Shown here: positions 12,024 to 22,530 of the stretch, piece by piece
How positions within the stretch are numbered: the stretch's first letter is position 1
How the letters are laid out: each line of letters opens with the position of its first letter
Origin: Aaosphaeria pasadenensis
Taxonomy: Eukaryota; Ascomycota; Dothideomycetes; Pleosporales
NCBI GenBank assembly: GCA_022813625.1
Contig: JAKLMB010000055.1
Span: 1-64,000, forward strand
Direction: 5' to 3'
Length of the DNA stretch: 64,000 nt
Notes under the pieces: model-generated
What the model saw: only the letters and a program-made list of their open reading frames with translations
What the model was told of the DNA's origin: nothing
Database searches by the model: none
Translations under genes and position numbers: made by a program

Positions 12024-12338
12024 GCAAGAACATGAGCAATAATCACAAATTGTTCGGTGCTCAATAGACTGTGCTACATTCCTAAAGAAACTGTGTTTCG
12101 AAGCTATAAATAACTCCGCCAATAGTTTCGTTGTTTTAGCATAGTTTGCCAAAATTAGGAGTGCAATGCAGATCTGTGAGGTACAACCGTGATTGGCATA
12201 AAGACACTAGGCGGTTGGTTGCAGTGCAGCGGGGATACGAACTTAGTCTGAACATATAAATGCTATTGTGACCCCTTCATGTATCCACGATAATAACCAT
12301 CATTCTGCATTCTCTTGGACGCCATTGGAAATCTCAGT
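12024..12338. other. Intergenic, putative promoter of the PAQR gene
   Basis: A TATA-like ATATAAATG lies near 12255, about 85 bp before the next start codon. No gene is seen. Confidence 0.4.
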
Positions 12339-13001
12339 ATGGGTGACATGAGCATCTGGTCGCATTTGTTTGGTACATGTTTGTTTGTATTAAGTGCTAT
12401 TTTTTTCACTGCAACCTGCCCAGACCCCTTTGCACAGCAAGCTATTGTTATCTACATTTACCACGTTGCAGCTGCGCTCTGCTTTTTATGCTCAACAATA
12501 TATCATCTCTTTGCTCACAGTATGTCAGCAAATAGATGGCAGTGTGCCGATCATTCTAGCATTGCCATCTTTATTTGGGCATCAACTGTCTCATTCATCT
12601 TTTTCTCCTACAACAGTGAGGGTTTCATTCAGTTTCAGATTATAATTACATCTGCACTGCTGATTTTAACTCTACTGTATATATGGACAACATGGTCTAG
12701 TCTATTAGGCAGACAACACCGGATCGCCATTCATGCTGCTTTTGGTGGAGTAGCAACACTCCCTGCTGTCTACCACTGGTACAGTTATACAGAAGGACTA
12801 GAGCTTCAAGCTGCATTTGCAAAATTAGTGTTTATCAATACTTTAGGAGGCTTTATCTATGCAACCAAAATCCTTGATAGTGCTCTAGGAGAGGCCCTAA
12901 ATCTATCAAACATCAGTCATCACACTATGCATGTCGTGGTCGTTCTAGGAGCGTGGATATACAGGCAAGGTCTAGTAGAACAGTATAGCAGAACAGTATA
13001 G
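12339..13001 (+). CDS. PAQR / hemolysin-III-like membrane protein
   Basis: About 220 residues from the first ATG (MGDMSIWSHLFG). Seven hydrophobic segments are visible. The family's metal-site residues appear: SxxYHxFxxHS in STIYHLFAHS with the following Asp in CADHSS, and the late His pair in SHHTMHVVVVLGAWIY. PAQR proteins (yeast Izh, adiponectin receptors) are membrane hydrolase-like proteins linked to sterol or ceramide and zinc homeostasis. The cytosolic N-terminus normally found before IWSHL is nearly absent, so the protein is shorter than usual or has an unseen upstream exon. Confidence 0.85.
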   Translation: MGDMSIWSHLFGTCLFVLSAIFFTATCPDPFAQQAIVIYIYHVAAALCFLCSTIYHLFAHSMSANRWQCADHSSIAIFIWASTVSFIFFSYNSEGFIQFQIIITSALLILTLLYIWTTWSSLLGRQHRIAIHAAFGGVATLPAVYHWYSYTEGLELQAAFAKLVFINTLGGFIYATKILDSALGEALNLSNISHHTMHVVVVLGAWIYRQGLVEQYSRTV

Positions 13002-13048
13002 TAGAGGAGTTATTATGACTCTGAGTTAGTCATAGCTACGAGTAATGT

Positions 13049-13696
13049 CTATTCTGCTACATAATCACATGAGTATCTGAAGTTATGACCAAAACTGCAA
13101 CCTAAATGGCGGGAGTGCCTTAAGCATTTTGACACCATTATAACTGTGTATCCTTCAAACTCCCTTGCTATATCACCACGGCTTGAACCCTTCACGCCAA
13201 GGCAGTTGTTGGAAGAGCATGCGCTGGCTGAAAAATCTAGGCGGTCTAGGAGTTTGTCTGTAACCATAAAGGCGTTTTCGTCGCTTGGGTTTGCAGAAAT
13301 TGATTCCCACCTGCTAATCTCACACTCTGCTACCTTGTTTGTAATAGTTTCCTTTTTTTCAGGAGGTAGTCCCTCCATAACAGCAATGCGCGTAGACGGT
13401 TGTTGCATGCTGTAAAATGCTCGTACTGCATCCTGGTCCACCAAGGATGAAAGTACTGAACAGATTGTATCTAAGCGTTCATCGCCTCGATTAAGAATGT
13501 CCCTATCAAGTTTGACTAATCCAGGCCATAGCGTGGGATCTAACAAGTCAAAGAGGAAAAAGTTGTCCTTCCGACAGCCCCGCTGAAGCTCAATAAAAAA
13601 CGATCGATCGTCTTCTCGCGATTTATACAGTATTGCTTTCTCCTCTGAGTTAGCAAGACCCCATCTATAGGCTAAATATTCGCTCTTGGTTGGCAT
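13049..13696 (-). CDS. Hypothetical protein
   Basis: Single-exon protein of about 215 residues from MPTKSEYLAYRWG at 13696. It is mixed helical with an acidic middle and a C-terminus ending in a Cys-containing stretch (CLRHSRHLGCSFGHNFRYSC). No family was recognised. It shares an intergenic region of about 320 bp with the divergent gene at 14014. Confidence 0.5.
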   Translation of the reverse strand: MPTKSEYLAYRWGLANSEEKAILYKSREDDRSFFIELQRGCRKDNFFLFDLLDPTLWPGLVKLDRDILNRGDERLDTICSVLSSLVDQDAVRAFYSMQQPSTRIAVMEGLPPEKKETITNKVAECEISRWESISANPSDENAFMVTDKLLDRLDFSASACSSNNCLGVKGSSRGDIAREFEGYTVIMVSKCLRHSRHLGCSFGHNFRYSCDYVAE

Positions 13697-13844
13697 AATG
13701 AGTGTTAATTGAATGTGCAGGTGCTTGTAAGGTAGGAAAGGAATGTGGGATATATATTCATGGCCATGGAAGGAGAGTACATACATGCACTTTCTCATGC
13801 CCTCCATTATTTTCACGGAAGCCTCACTTTCAACCTCAATTTTT

Positions 13845-13915
13845 GCACCTCCTTTTTTGCACCTCAACTTTTGCACCTCAACTTTTGCACCTCAATTTTT
13901 GCACCTCAACTCTCT
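13845..13915. repeat. Short tandem repeat TTTTGCACCTCAAC
   Basis: About five copies of a 13-15 bp unit (TTTTGCACCTCAAC and variants) lie in the intergenic region between divergent genes at 13696 and 14014. Confidence 0.9.
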
Positions 13916-14013
13916 TACCGACAATATCTTTAAGAAGAATTATTTAAAAGACATGTTATCTCTGATTCAGTACTACAACGTCTATTTCAGAGCCGCAGTA
14001 AGCGCTGTACAGG

Positions 14014-14868
14014 ATGTTTCATATTCAAGAACTCAAGAACGAAGTTACAAAACTTCTACCAAACTCTTCATTCTTAGACTTCCTAGAAGCAACTCCTTCT
14101 CCAGCCCCTGAGCATTCGAAGATATGGAATCGCATTTTCAACGATAATGGAAAATGGCTAGACTATGCCGTCACTCATCACAATGTCCAACCTGTTCTCC
14201 TCTGTAGTAACTTTAAAAAGAGAAATCCTTACATAATCCTGTGTATAATGGATTATGGCGGCGATCTTCGTTATGATGAAGAGAACTTTAAGAAGAGTTT
14301 AAGACCATACAAGAAGGACAAGAATACAGGGCTGCTAAAGTTTAAACGGACATCTATCAAACAGACATCTGGTAAACGGACATCTAGGTGGAGAGGCCTC
14401 ACACTGCGAGTTTTCGGCATGTATTCTGAAGTTGCTTACACGTCTGATTGGGAATCACATCGCCTTATTTCTCAAAAGACTGAAAACACTTTAGGTCTTC
14501 AATATTGCTTTTGGACAGACGCAGACAGGAAGATCCGGACAGTTCAAAGAAACGACATCCGTGGTATAGATGGCACAGTTACAAAAATAAAGGATCTCGC
14601 CCCAATATTTACAGTAAACCTGCCAATATGTCCTGATAAAGGACCAATAGGGATAGTATTCCCCTGGGGGAACATTAAAGTTGTAAAGCCTCACCAAAGT
14701 AATAACTTACGCAATTACTATGGAGTTAAGCTTGTTGATCATTGGACCTTCACATTCCCACATTACAAAGAAAACCGATACAGAATCAAGGACTGGACTC
14801 GTGTTCACGAACAGGATGCTATAGTAGAAGGGAGGAGACCCGCAAAAGGAGTGTCGAATGAGATCTGA
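14014..14868 (+). CDS. Hypothetical protein
   Basis: Intronless, 284 residues, starting MFHIQELKNEVTKLL. It reads as a compact alpha/beta protein rich in Trp and aromatic residues (LQYCFWTDADRKI, WGNIKVVKP, DHWTFTFPHY). A small internal repeat (KRTS three times around residue 110) reflects a 12-bp DNA repeat AAACGGACATCT. No family recognised and no catalytic motif seen. Confidence 0.55.
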   Translation: MFHIQELKNEVTKLLPNSSFLDFLEATPSPAPEHSKIWNRIFNDNGKWLDYAVTHHNVQPVLLCSNFKKRNPYIILCIMDYGGDLRYDEENFKKSLRPYKKDKNTGLLKFKRTSIKQTSGKRTSRWRGLTLRVFGMYSEVAYTSDWESHRLISQKTENTLGLQYCFWTDADRKIRTVQRNDIRGIDGTVTKIKDLAPIFTVNLPICPDKGPIGIVFPWGNIKVVKPHQSNNLRNYYGVKLVDHWTFTFPHYKENRYRIKDWTRVHEQDAIVEGRRPAKGVSNEI

Positions 14869-15117
14869 GGTTGACCTTGACAAGAGCTATTGATTACAGT
14901 ATTGTCTCTTGTTTCAGGATTTTATAATGCGTTAGGTGTTAATTATTTTTTGACTATATTAACGTGCCAAGATTTTCTACTTTTATATTTAAGTGTCAAT
15001 CTTCAAGTGCTACATCTTACCTTCTACCTATACAACCCTTCTGCGCATGACACATTCCCAACAAAGATACAACACCAAAGAAGAAATTAAGCATTCTCTC
15101 TAAGTATATCTGTAGAC

Positions 15118-15514
15118 ATGGAAGCGCAACTAAAGGCAAGAAGAGCTGCGAACAACAACTACTACAAGCTATTAAAAACTCTTGGCAAGAAGTTCACCAA
15201 ATTATCAGTAGACTATGATGCAAAGATATACTTTCTTGCATATCGTAATGGCAAGTTCCAAGGCTTTACATCTCTAGATGAGACAGACCAGCCTTGGTTA
15301 CCTCCAAGTCAAGAAACTTTGGTAAGCACGTCTATTTCTACACTCTAATAGAGCTTAACTCTCCAAGTGCAAGCTATATCCTCCACCTATAATGAGATCG
15401 CCAGCACACTTTCGTCAGAATGAAGTGGTTACCAAGGACTTCAAGCACTGTAATAGCAAATCTGAACTTAGCAAAGCAAGCAGAGAGTATCAATGGAAAG
15501 TAAACAGTTCCTAG
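15118..15514 (+). CDS. Small MADS-box-like (SRF-type) protein
   Basis: Two exons, 15118-15321 and about 15366-15514, give about 117 residues. The N-terminus is basic (KARRAANNNYYKLLKTLGKK) and is followed by the beta-strand pattern KIYFLAYRNGKFQGFTSLD and a WLPPS motif. This resembles the MADS fold: basic helix, then two strands. A second protein of the same pattern lies at 17724-18146. MADS proteins bind CArG-type DNA, but this protein is short and lacks much of the canonical core, so a DNA-binding role is inferred. Confidence 0.55.
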
Positions 15515-15610
15515 CATTCCTACAATTGTACTAGTACTCTCTACCTAGAGTAATTTACTTGTCTAAAAGGTCCTCTAAGCTGAGATCCGCGCATTGTCAA
15601 GACCCGTTTC

Positions 15611-17566
15611 CTATCCTGCATAACTTTTCAACAAAATGCCCAATTCCTCCATTGCCTGAGCCCTCACCTCTCGGGATAAGTGAAACTGTGATTGCGCATT
15701 GTACGCCTTACAATAGCCCTGCCAGAATGCATCTATGATCTCATGCTGGAGAGAAGTCTTCTGGGGGCTTTGTGGTGACTGCCCGACCGGACCATGAGGC
15801 ATGGACGATGCTACTGCTGGTGCTACGGGAGATACGAATGATGCTATGGGAGATGCCAATGGTGCTGCTACAGGAGGTATCGATGGTATTGCGGGACCAA
15901 GAGCCGACGGTACGGGTGGCAGAGACTCGTCTCGGCCTCTCATTGCGATGTCCGCGACATCTACTGGTGTAGGGTCTCTAGCATTAACAGGTTTCCTCCC
16001 GCTAACGTTCCCGGCAAACCTCTCGTATTCTATTTTCGCTGCTTTGTAGATTGCCTCATCTGCCAACTTCTTCTTCCATCGCCTGCTATCACGGAGTGTA
16101 CCTCGTAACTCCCAGCGCTTATCTAGTTTTCCGTCGATCTCCCAGCCGACGCGGACGTAGCAGCCGATGAATCTCTTCTTCGTAGCTGGGTTTTGTAGGT
16201 TGTATTCATCGTATCGATTCTGGTTCATGTATTCATACGGCAGGACCTTCTCAAATGGTGCTTGGTCTATCCGATAGGCTACCCCGTAGATACCTTTAAT
16301 ATGCCGTTTCGTGTACTTCAACGTATCGTTGGATGTTCGCTCTTCGCCAAGGCGGTTACGTGCACTGCTCACGCAGAGATTTGCTGGAGGGTTTTCCCAA
16401 TCCTCTGAATTGTCGTTCGGAACAGGCATATCTTCTACTCGGAAGACAGAAGCTGCTGCGGGTCCAATTCTATTGATGAAAAATATGCTCATTCGCTTGC
16501 TGCCCCAAGCAACAGTCATCGATCCAGGTGGATACGGGTCTCTTGAGGGCGCGTACGACATGATTTCACCATCGTCATCTACTTCATCATCTTTTTCATC
16601 ATCATCATCATCTTTTTCTTCTTCTTCTTCAACCTCAGCTTGATCTTTAGAACGAGTTTTGGTAGATTTCCGCTTGCCTCCCGTAGTTGCCTCGACCTCG
16701 ACATTCCTTGGATTGGAGGCCCGAGAACGTAAAATTTCTTTGATATCGTCACAAGTTATCTCTGGCTCTTTATTGCCTACAAATGCCGCTCTGCAAACCT
16801 CCCGACGTTCTTCCAAGGAGAGTTGGCTGAAATCGTTATCTGGCACCTTCGCTCCCATCACGTCGAAGTAGTAGAAGAGCTTTTGTTTGTCCCGAGTTTC
16901 TTGGCTCTGGAAGAAGTTTTTCGCTAGTTCCAAGGGAAAACCGTGACGCGTTGGGGGCAGACTTGCTCGTTTATTCTTTGCCACTCTTACACGGTTCGTA
17001 CCGTCCATTTTCTGAAAAAGTCGACCTATTGGTCGTGTACTAGCGGCGGTGTTTATTTCCTCCACTATTTCCAGATACGTTTTCATGTCCAGCTTTACTT
17101 CTTTGCCCACAGATAAGGTCGTAATCAGACCTAACAAAGATTCTGATATATCCGGTTCGTGGTTTATCAGGCTGAGTACAATATCTCCCGTGATTAGGTC
17201 GGGCACAATATAATTCCATGGAACGCCATGGCTGTGAAAAAATGACAAAATGGACGTGACTGAATTCCTCTTTATCTCTTCACCCTTTCCAAATCCCTTT
17301 AGATGAATAATTGTCTGATATACTTCTTTGAACTCCTTATTTGTAATCATCTTTTCCTCAAGACTCTTTCCTGTTTCGGTGGCATTTGCTTCTTCCAGGG
17401 CTTTTATGACCTCTTCTTCAGGTGGGGTGGGATCTAACCATAGAAGTTTTACCTGGCTCAGGAAGGTATTGTAGACCTCGAGGGCTTTGGGTACGGCGAC
17501 CAATTTTTCATAAAATTCATACTCCATTTCATCTCCGGGCTCCTGGTTGATCTGCGAAGCGGTCAT
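15611..17566 (-). CDS. Large hypothetical protein
   Basis: Intronless, about 651 residues from the first ATG (MTASQINQEPG). It has a helical N-terminal third (TIIHLKGFGKGEEIKRN, ILSFFHSHGVPWNYIVPDL), a long acidic stretch of Glu/Asp near residues 320-345 after a Lys/Arg patch, a second folded region with GCYVRVGWEIDGKLDKRWEL, and a Pro/Ala/Ser-rich tail. The basic-acidic middle would suit a nuclear protein. No family was recognised. It is flanked on both sides by small MADS-like genes. Confidence 0.65.
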   Translation of the reverse strand: MTASQINQEPGDEMEYEFYEKLVAVPKALEVYNTFLSQVKLLWLDPTPPEEEVIKALEEANATETGKSLEEKMITNKEFKEVYQTIIHLKGFGKGEEIKRNSVTSILSFFHSHGVPWNYIVPDLITGDIVLSLINHEPDISESLLGLITTLSVGKEVKLDMKTYLEIVEEINTAASTRPIGRLFQKMDGTNRVRVAKNKRASLPPTRHGFPLELAKNFFQSQETRDKQKLFYYFDVMGAKVPDNDFSQLSLEERREVCRAAFVGNKEPEITCDDIKEILRSRASNPRNVEVEATTGGKRKSTKTRSKDQAEVEEEEEKDDDDDEKDDEVDDDGEIMSYAPSRDPYPPGSMTVAWGSKRMSIFFINRIGPAAASVFRVEDMPVPNDNSEDWENPPANLCVSSARNRLGEERTSNDTLKYTKRHIKGIYGVAYRIDQAPFEKVLPYEYMNQNRYDEYNLQNPATKKRFIGCYVRVGWEIDGKLDKRWELRGTLRDSRRWKKKLADEAIYKAAKIEYERFAGNVSGRKPVNARDPTPVDVADIAMRGRDESLPPVPSALGPAIPSIPPVAAPLASPIASFVSPVAPAVASSMPHGPVGQSPQSPQKTSLQHEIIDAFWQGYCKAYNAQSQFHLSREVRAQAMEELGILLKSYAG

Positions 17567-17723
17567 AGTGATACAATTGTACGGAATTTCCAATGCTTAA
17601 GGAAGAAATGTAGATAGGCGTCGTAAAGTTGGTTAATATAGTAGTAGTGTGTATTTAGGATGTTCTGATGAGACTGAGGTATATTCTAGTCTACTTATAT
17701 AGTCTAAGATTCCGAATGGCCCC

Positions 17724-18146
17724 TCAAGAAGAAGGTGGAGAGCTGAAATGTGCTAGACTCAATATAGTTGCCCTTTGGCCTCTCAATTGTTCATGCAGGT
17801 TTCTAGGAACATTATCGAGGCCGTCAGGAATCGGCGGCATTGATAGATGCCTAGGTAGCGCCGATGAATCTTGATGGCACCCATCATTTATGGCTAGCTG
17901 GCCTTTTGGGGAGAAATCACGAGGGGTTTTAACAACGATGTTGGGCTCCGTCTTCGCCAAATCTGCTGAGGATGGAGGCCAACCTGGTCGCGTGGGATTC
18001 GAGTTGTACACGTAGCATTGGCCATTTTCACCAAGAATGCAGATTAAGACCTCGACATTGTATCTATTGCTGATCTCATGGCCTCTCCGAATGAAGTTGT
18101 TTCTTCTCTTGCGGAATGATTCTTGCTGCAGTCTTTTCGAACTCAT
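17724..18146 (-). CDS. MADS-box-like (SRF-type) protein
   Basis: Single-exon protein of 140 residues from MSSKRLQQES. The first 60 residues follow the MADS pattern: FRKRRNNFIRRGHEISNRY (basic helix) then VEVLICILGENGQCYVYNSN (two strands), followed by PGWPPSSADL, the WPPS motif also found in the protein at 15118. The tail is disordered. Its start codon is 135 bp from the divergent ferric reductase start, so the two share a promoter region and may be co-regulated. Confidence 0.6.
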   Translation of the reverse strand: MSSKRLQQESFRKRRNNFIRRGHEISNRYNVEVLICILGENGQCYVYNSNPTRPGWPPSSADLAKTEPNIVVKTPRDFSPKGQLAINDGCHQDSSALPRHLSMPPIPDGLDNVPRNLHEQLRGQRATILSLAHFSSPPSS

Positions 18147-18281
18147 TTTCTATGATAATTGTGCTGCAAAGAAGGGGCAGCCCCCCATTTAAGTACTACC
18201 AGCGCATTGACCGCCATCATAAAAGTGGCAGTCGGGTCATGCTCAAATAACCAGCCAAGGCCTTTTCCCCATGTAGTAACG

Positions 18282-20116
18282 ATGGATTGGTCTACAGTTA
18301 CCACTATTTGGTACAGCATATCTGTGGCCTCATTAGTAACCGCATTTCTATTATACTTTTGTTTCTCGTACTTGCTTCGTAAACTGCTGCAGCGATGCTC
18401 CAGCACGTTCCTAAAGTATATCGTATACCAGCCGTTGGGTGACACGTTCTGTATCATGCAACAGCTGAGCTGGAACGATCTATTGCTACCTGCTTCGTAC
18501 ATAACTTGGAACATAATCTGCGTCTGGGAAATTCACTCCGCACATAAACTTAGTATGAAATGCGCTTCACTAGCAGTGACTAACGCAGTTTTGTCAATGC
18601 CGGGAGCAAACGTTGCAGCGGACGCCCTTCATATATCGTTGAGAACCTATAACAAGGCACATTTCACCATCGGAGCCATTGTCCTCGCGGAGGGCTGCGT
18701 ACATGCTACTATTGAACTGATCAAACAGCCATGGGTCCATGAAGTTCGGTTCATAGCTGGAGTAGCAGTAAGCCTGACTTTAGTTCTTATGGTTGAAAAG
18801 CTAGCTCACGAAACACGAGGTTCTCATTTTTATATGCACAATGTGCGTCACATCACTTCCCGTTATGCGACGCCATTTATACGAGATATTTCGTACAATT
18901 CATTTGCTCTGCTCTACAGGTGTATGCGTGTGCCTCTGGTTGCATACGTCCAACGCGGATAGAGCTATCAGGATTCAAGTGATCATCATAGCGAGCGTAT
19001 GGCTGGCCACGCACGTCCACCGCAATGCACTCTTCTTCTACCGAAATTTCTCCATTACGCTAGAAAAGGTTGACCAAACGAGGGCAGTGATACAGAATAT
19101 ACACAACGCGATCAAGCTAGAAATTACACTTCCTCGGCCTTGGCGCTTCCGGCCCGGCCAGTATGTCTACATAACAACCGCCGGACCGAGTACCTTTTCC
19201 TTTTTTCAAAGACATCCCTTTATGGTGACAGTGTCTGAACAATCGTTCTTGGAAACAGATAATAGCGAAAGTCTTAGATCTATAGAATTACGAATCCAGC
19301 CTCGCGGCGGCAACACCAGGTGGCTCTTGCATAACCAAACTGAGGAGCTAAAGGTTTTCGTAGAAGGCCCGTATGGGCGGCCACTCGATCTGAAGGAGTT
19401 CGGAACAGTTGTATTGTTTGCGACAGACATTGGAATTACGGGATACTTGCCTTACATTCAAGAGCTCGTGCATGATCAGTGCTCCAACGTAAAGACCAGG
19501 GATCTCCTCCTTATTTGGCAAGTAACGAACGAGCACCACCGGGACTTGGTCGGTGAGATCATGGACAGTCTACTCAGGGCGGATAGCCCGCCGGAGCCGA
19601 CTAAGAGAAATCGACTCCTAGAAGCCAATGACTGTCCTGATGACCCCGGAATGCGGCCAGCCCCGCAACCAAAACAAGCAAGTACTTCACATTTATCAAT
19701 CACCCATTGGCTGACCTTCGCAAGATTATGGATGTTTACATCTATGGCAACTACCCACTACTTAACCGTGAAAAAATCCCCGTGATACAAAACAGAAGAG
19801 GATTCCGAATTGCCGAGATCCGGGGCCGTCCCACTATCTCTAACACTGTTCGAAACGTTGTACGGACACGCAGAGGCAAGATAGCGTTTAGTGGTAACAA
19901 GACGTCCCTACTCACGAAAATCGCAATGACTCACGTTGTACAGTGTGCGCCAACAAGCATATGCGTTATCAGACCCGCAGAGCCGTTGCCCAGAATATGC
20001 GTAGGGGGATCAGATATTATGAGCTTGATTTTCAGCCACCTGACTCAAAGCCCGAGGCGAATAACGAAAGCAGGATGTCCTATCAATGTCAAGGAGTAGG
20101 AAAAGAGCAGGTGTAG
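18282..20116 (+). CDS. Ferric reductase (FRE), Starship-type cargo
   Basis: A plasma-membrane flavocytochrome that reduces Fe(III) with NAD(P)H. Start at MDWSTVTTIW (18282). The first exon carries membrane helices and heme-type His (DALHISLRTYNKAHFTIG, GCVHATIEL). A 52-bp intron (18768-18819) leads to TSLPVMRRHLYEIFRTIHLL. The FAD site is RPGQYVYI plus RHPFMV and the NAD site is near ATDIGITGYLPYI. A last intron (GTAACA...TACAG, about 19892-19941) joins FS to VCANKHMRYQTRRAV and ends near LDFQPPD. Between 19640 and 19725 the frame changes without a canonical intron, so a frameshift or an unrecognised splice is present. FRE is one of the recurrent auxiliary genes of Starships. Confidence 0.82.
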
Positions 20117-20130
20117 ATAGATTCCCGCAC

Positions 20131-20661
20131 TTAGATCATTCCGTTAGATAGAATATCTAAATCGCTATTAAGTCCCTCTGCTTTGTAAGGCGCAACAAAT
20201 TCATCAAAGGCCCTTCTCAGACCTTCCCGTAGTCTATCTACTGCCTCTAGAATCGATTTCGAGATAGCTTTGATCGTGTCGAAAGCCACATCATCTAGTA
20301 GACCAATAATGCATTCGTTAAGAAGATCTTGTGCGAGCGTAGCCACTGTAGCCTTGAATTCCTGATTGTAGCGAAAGCAGTCCCGGTAAAAGTTGGCCTC
20401 CAGTCTTAATTCCCCGTTCTTGCGGCTGAGAAAGTTGACATATTGTGAAACATTCTCGGGTTGCTTGGATTGCTGCATACGAGCGGGTTCCATCTCCAAA
20501 GCAATGGTGCCACCCCCGTAGCACCGGATGATATGATCGATGGTGTTCACTTCGATAGGTCTATGTACTGGACTTGCCTTCATGTTGTCCAGTGGCACTG
20601 GTATGGCAAATTTTGATTTAGGTAAATCCATGATGAGCAGTGTGTGTGCGAACGGTTCCAT
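20131..20661 (-). CDS. Hypothetical helical protein
   Basis: Intronless, 176 residues from MEPFAHTLLIMD. The second half is alpha-helical (YVNFLSRKNGELRLEANFY, ILEAVDRLREGLRRAF). No family was recognised. It converges on the ferric reductase with only about 15 bp between stop codons and diverges from the pseudokinase at 20833. Confidence 0.5.
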   Translation of the reverse strand: MEPFAHTLLIMDLPKSKFAIPVPLDNMKASPVHRPIEVNTIDHIIRCYGGGTIALEMEPARMQQSKQPENVSQYVNFLSRKNGELRLEANFYRDCFRYNQEFKATVATLAQDLLNECIIGLLDDVAFDTIKAISKSILEAVDRLREGLRRAFDEFVAPYKAEGLNSDLDILSNGMI

Positions 20662-20832
20662 ATTATAATGCCGGCTGAGACTTTATTGCAGGCACTATTG
20701 GAGGACTAGGCAAAAAAGGGCCGCATTAAGGAAATAGGCGACCTGTACAGATGACAAGATTGTGCAGGCCAGATATAAAGCCCTCCCTGCAGGTAAGTTA
20801 AAATACCTTATTCTTGCCACCAACTACTTTCA

Positions 20833-21887
20833 ATGTCCAGTAAAAGAATTACAATATTTCCGCGAACCGGTGGGCCGGTCGAGTATCCAAATAGTCAAGA
20901 ACTAACTGCTACCAAATCGAGCAAACGGCGATTCCAAGGCAGTGATGGCCCGGTTGGACTGAAGCTGCCCAGGCTTGTTACGCCTGCTGCCAAAGACCAA
21001 TATCGAGTCCTCACTCCCATCGACATCGACCCCGACGAGCTTTTTGAATGTATTTACACTGTCGAAGCTGCAGGGGATCGTCCATTTTGTATTGCCCAAA
21101 AGAAGCCATCAGATGCAAATGAAAATGTCTACCGAATTGTCATGATTCGCCGCAGCGTTGAGAAAGCCATCTATTCTCCTCCAGAGCGGAGCCCAAACAT
21201 TCTAGAGATTTTGAATACGTATCGATATGACGGATCACTTTTTACAGTATTTGATCGTCCAGGGTGCCCATTATTGGATGTTGCAATGGTCCAGGCACCA
21301 CAGATTAGTTTAGCAGAGTTGAAGACCATCAGTAGAGAGGTTTGTTACCCAGCTAGGCAAGTACTATTCTGATCGAATGCAGGTACTCCAGGGCCTCACC
21401 GCACTCAGCACGGCAGGATTCTCTTTTCCTAGCATAGATATCACCGATGTGAGCATTTCAGACTGGAGTGGCCAGGTCAAGATTGGTAGGCCACGTGCGG
21501 AACAAGGGCCTAGTCAGGATGCTAAATTGTGGAGTAGGCTTCGATCAAGCAACCCACAGCACCTCCAATACAGAGGAGGACGCCCACGCCTTCGGATCTA
21601 TGCTTGCAGATCTGATAAATCTCGTGCCAGATCGATCGGTGTTTGATCTTGATCATGAACTACAACTTTTCATCAAGAATGCAGACAGCATGGCATTCAG
21701 CAAGCTACGCCAAGTCTGTTCCTCTATGTAATCCTTGATCTTCCCTGACGATGCGCAGGTCGAATTCCTGAGTGATGCCCCGCCACCGAAGTCTTTAATC
21801 TCTCTAGTATTGAGAGCACAAGTCTCTGTTATGCCTGTAGAGATCGCAATAGGCAATTGCATCAAGGATCTCAGAGTTGTAATTTAA
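20833..21887 (+). CDS. Protein-kinase-fold pseudokinase
   Basis: Four exons: 20833-21339, 21383 to about 21484, then two more to the stop at 21885-21887. Introns begin GTTTGT, GTAGGC and GTCTGT. About 280 residues. The layout follows a kinase: an N-lobe (FECIYTVEAAGDRPFCIAQ), a helix equivalent (SPNILEILNTYRYDG), LKTISREVLQGLTALSTAGF, a catalytic-loop equivalent (IDITDVSISDWSGQVKIAN) and AFGSMLADLINL. HRD, the loop Asn and DFG are all absent, so it should not phosphorylate. Fungal pseudokinases like this occur in accessory regions; the role is unknown. Confidence 0.65.
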
Positions 21888-21924
21888 TTTAGATAACAAG
21901 GCCACATGCTTTCTAGCTACATAT

Positions 21925-22530
21925 TCAATCAGATTCTGTCTTGATAGCAACTGCATCTAATTTCCCCGAGCGCCGGGGCTGTTTGCGTCGGGATTCAGTG
22001 GAAGCAAGCTCGCATGCCTTTTGCAAGTTCCTAATCTCACTGTTCTTTTCCTCAAGTTGCTTGATCGTGTCTCTATTCGTGACCTCAAGCCTCCCACATT
22101 TGTCGGCCAAGGCTTGATTGGTTGACTGCAGTTCGAGATAGCGCTGTCCCAACTCCTTGAAAGTAGCTTCATATCTGGCAATGTCATACTTGCCTGACAA
22201 ATCGCCAACCGATAACCTGGTTCTGACAGCATCCAGAATGACGTCTTTCTCCTCACCGTGTGTCCACTGGAAATGCGCTTGCTCAATGGCACCCTCGACC
22301 ACTCTCATGCTCAAGCCTTGGTTCAAGCCATCTAATTGACGTTGATCTTCTTGCAATTGCCGCAATTCTTGATTGACCAACTCCGCTGCAGCTCGTTCCC
22401 TCAACAGTGCACTGTGTACATTGGCCAGTTCGGCATTTGCATGAGCTGCTTCCGTCTGAAACCTGGCAACATGCAGCCGGCTTTGTTGTAATTCCTTATC
22501 TACCGCTTGGTAGAGGTAGGCGAGATTCAT
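21925..22530 (-). CDS. Coiled-coil protein
   Basis: Intronless, 201 residues, almost entirely heptad-rich helix (ELANVHSALLRERAAAELV, LGQRYLELQSTNQALADK), with a basic tail (SRRKQPRRSGK) that could be a nuclear signal. No family recognised. It may form a complex with the coiled-coil protein encoded divergently at 23057, but this is only suggested by neighbourhood. Confidence 0.6.
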   Translation of the reverse strand: MNLAYLYQAVDKELQQSRLHVARFQTEAAHANAELANVHSALLRERAAAELVNQELRQLQEDQRQLDGLNQGLSMRVVEGAIEQAHFQWTHGEEKDVILDAVRTRLSVGDLSGKYDIARYEATFKELGQRYLELQSTNQALADKCGRLEVTNRDTIKQLEEKNSEIRNLQKACELASTESRRKQPRRSGKLDAVAIKTESD

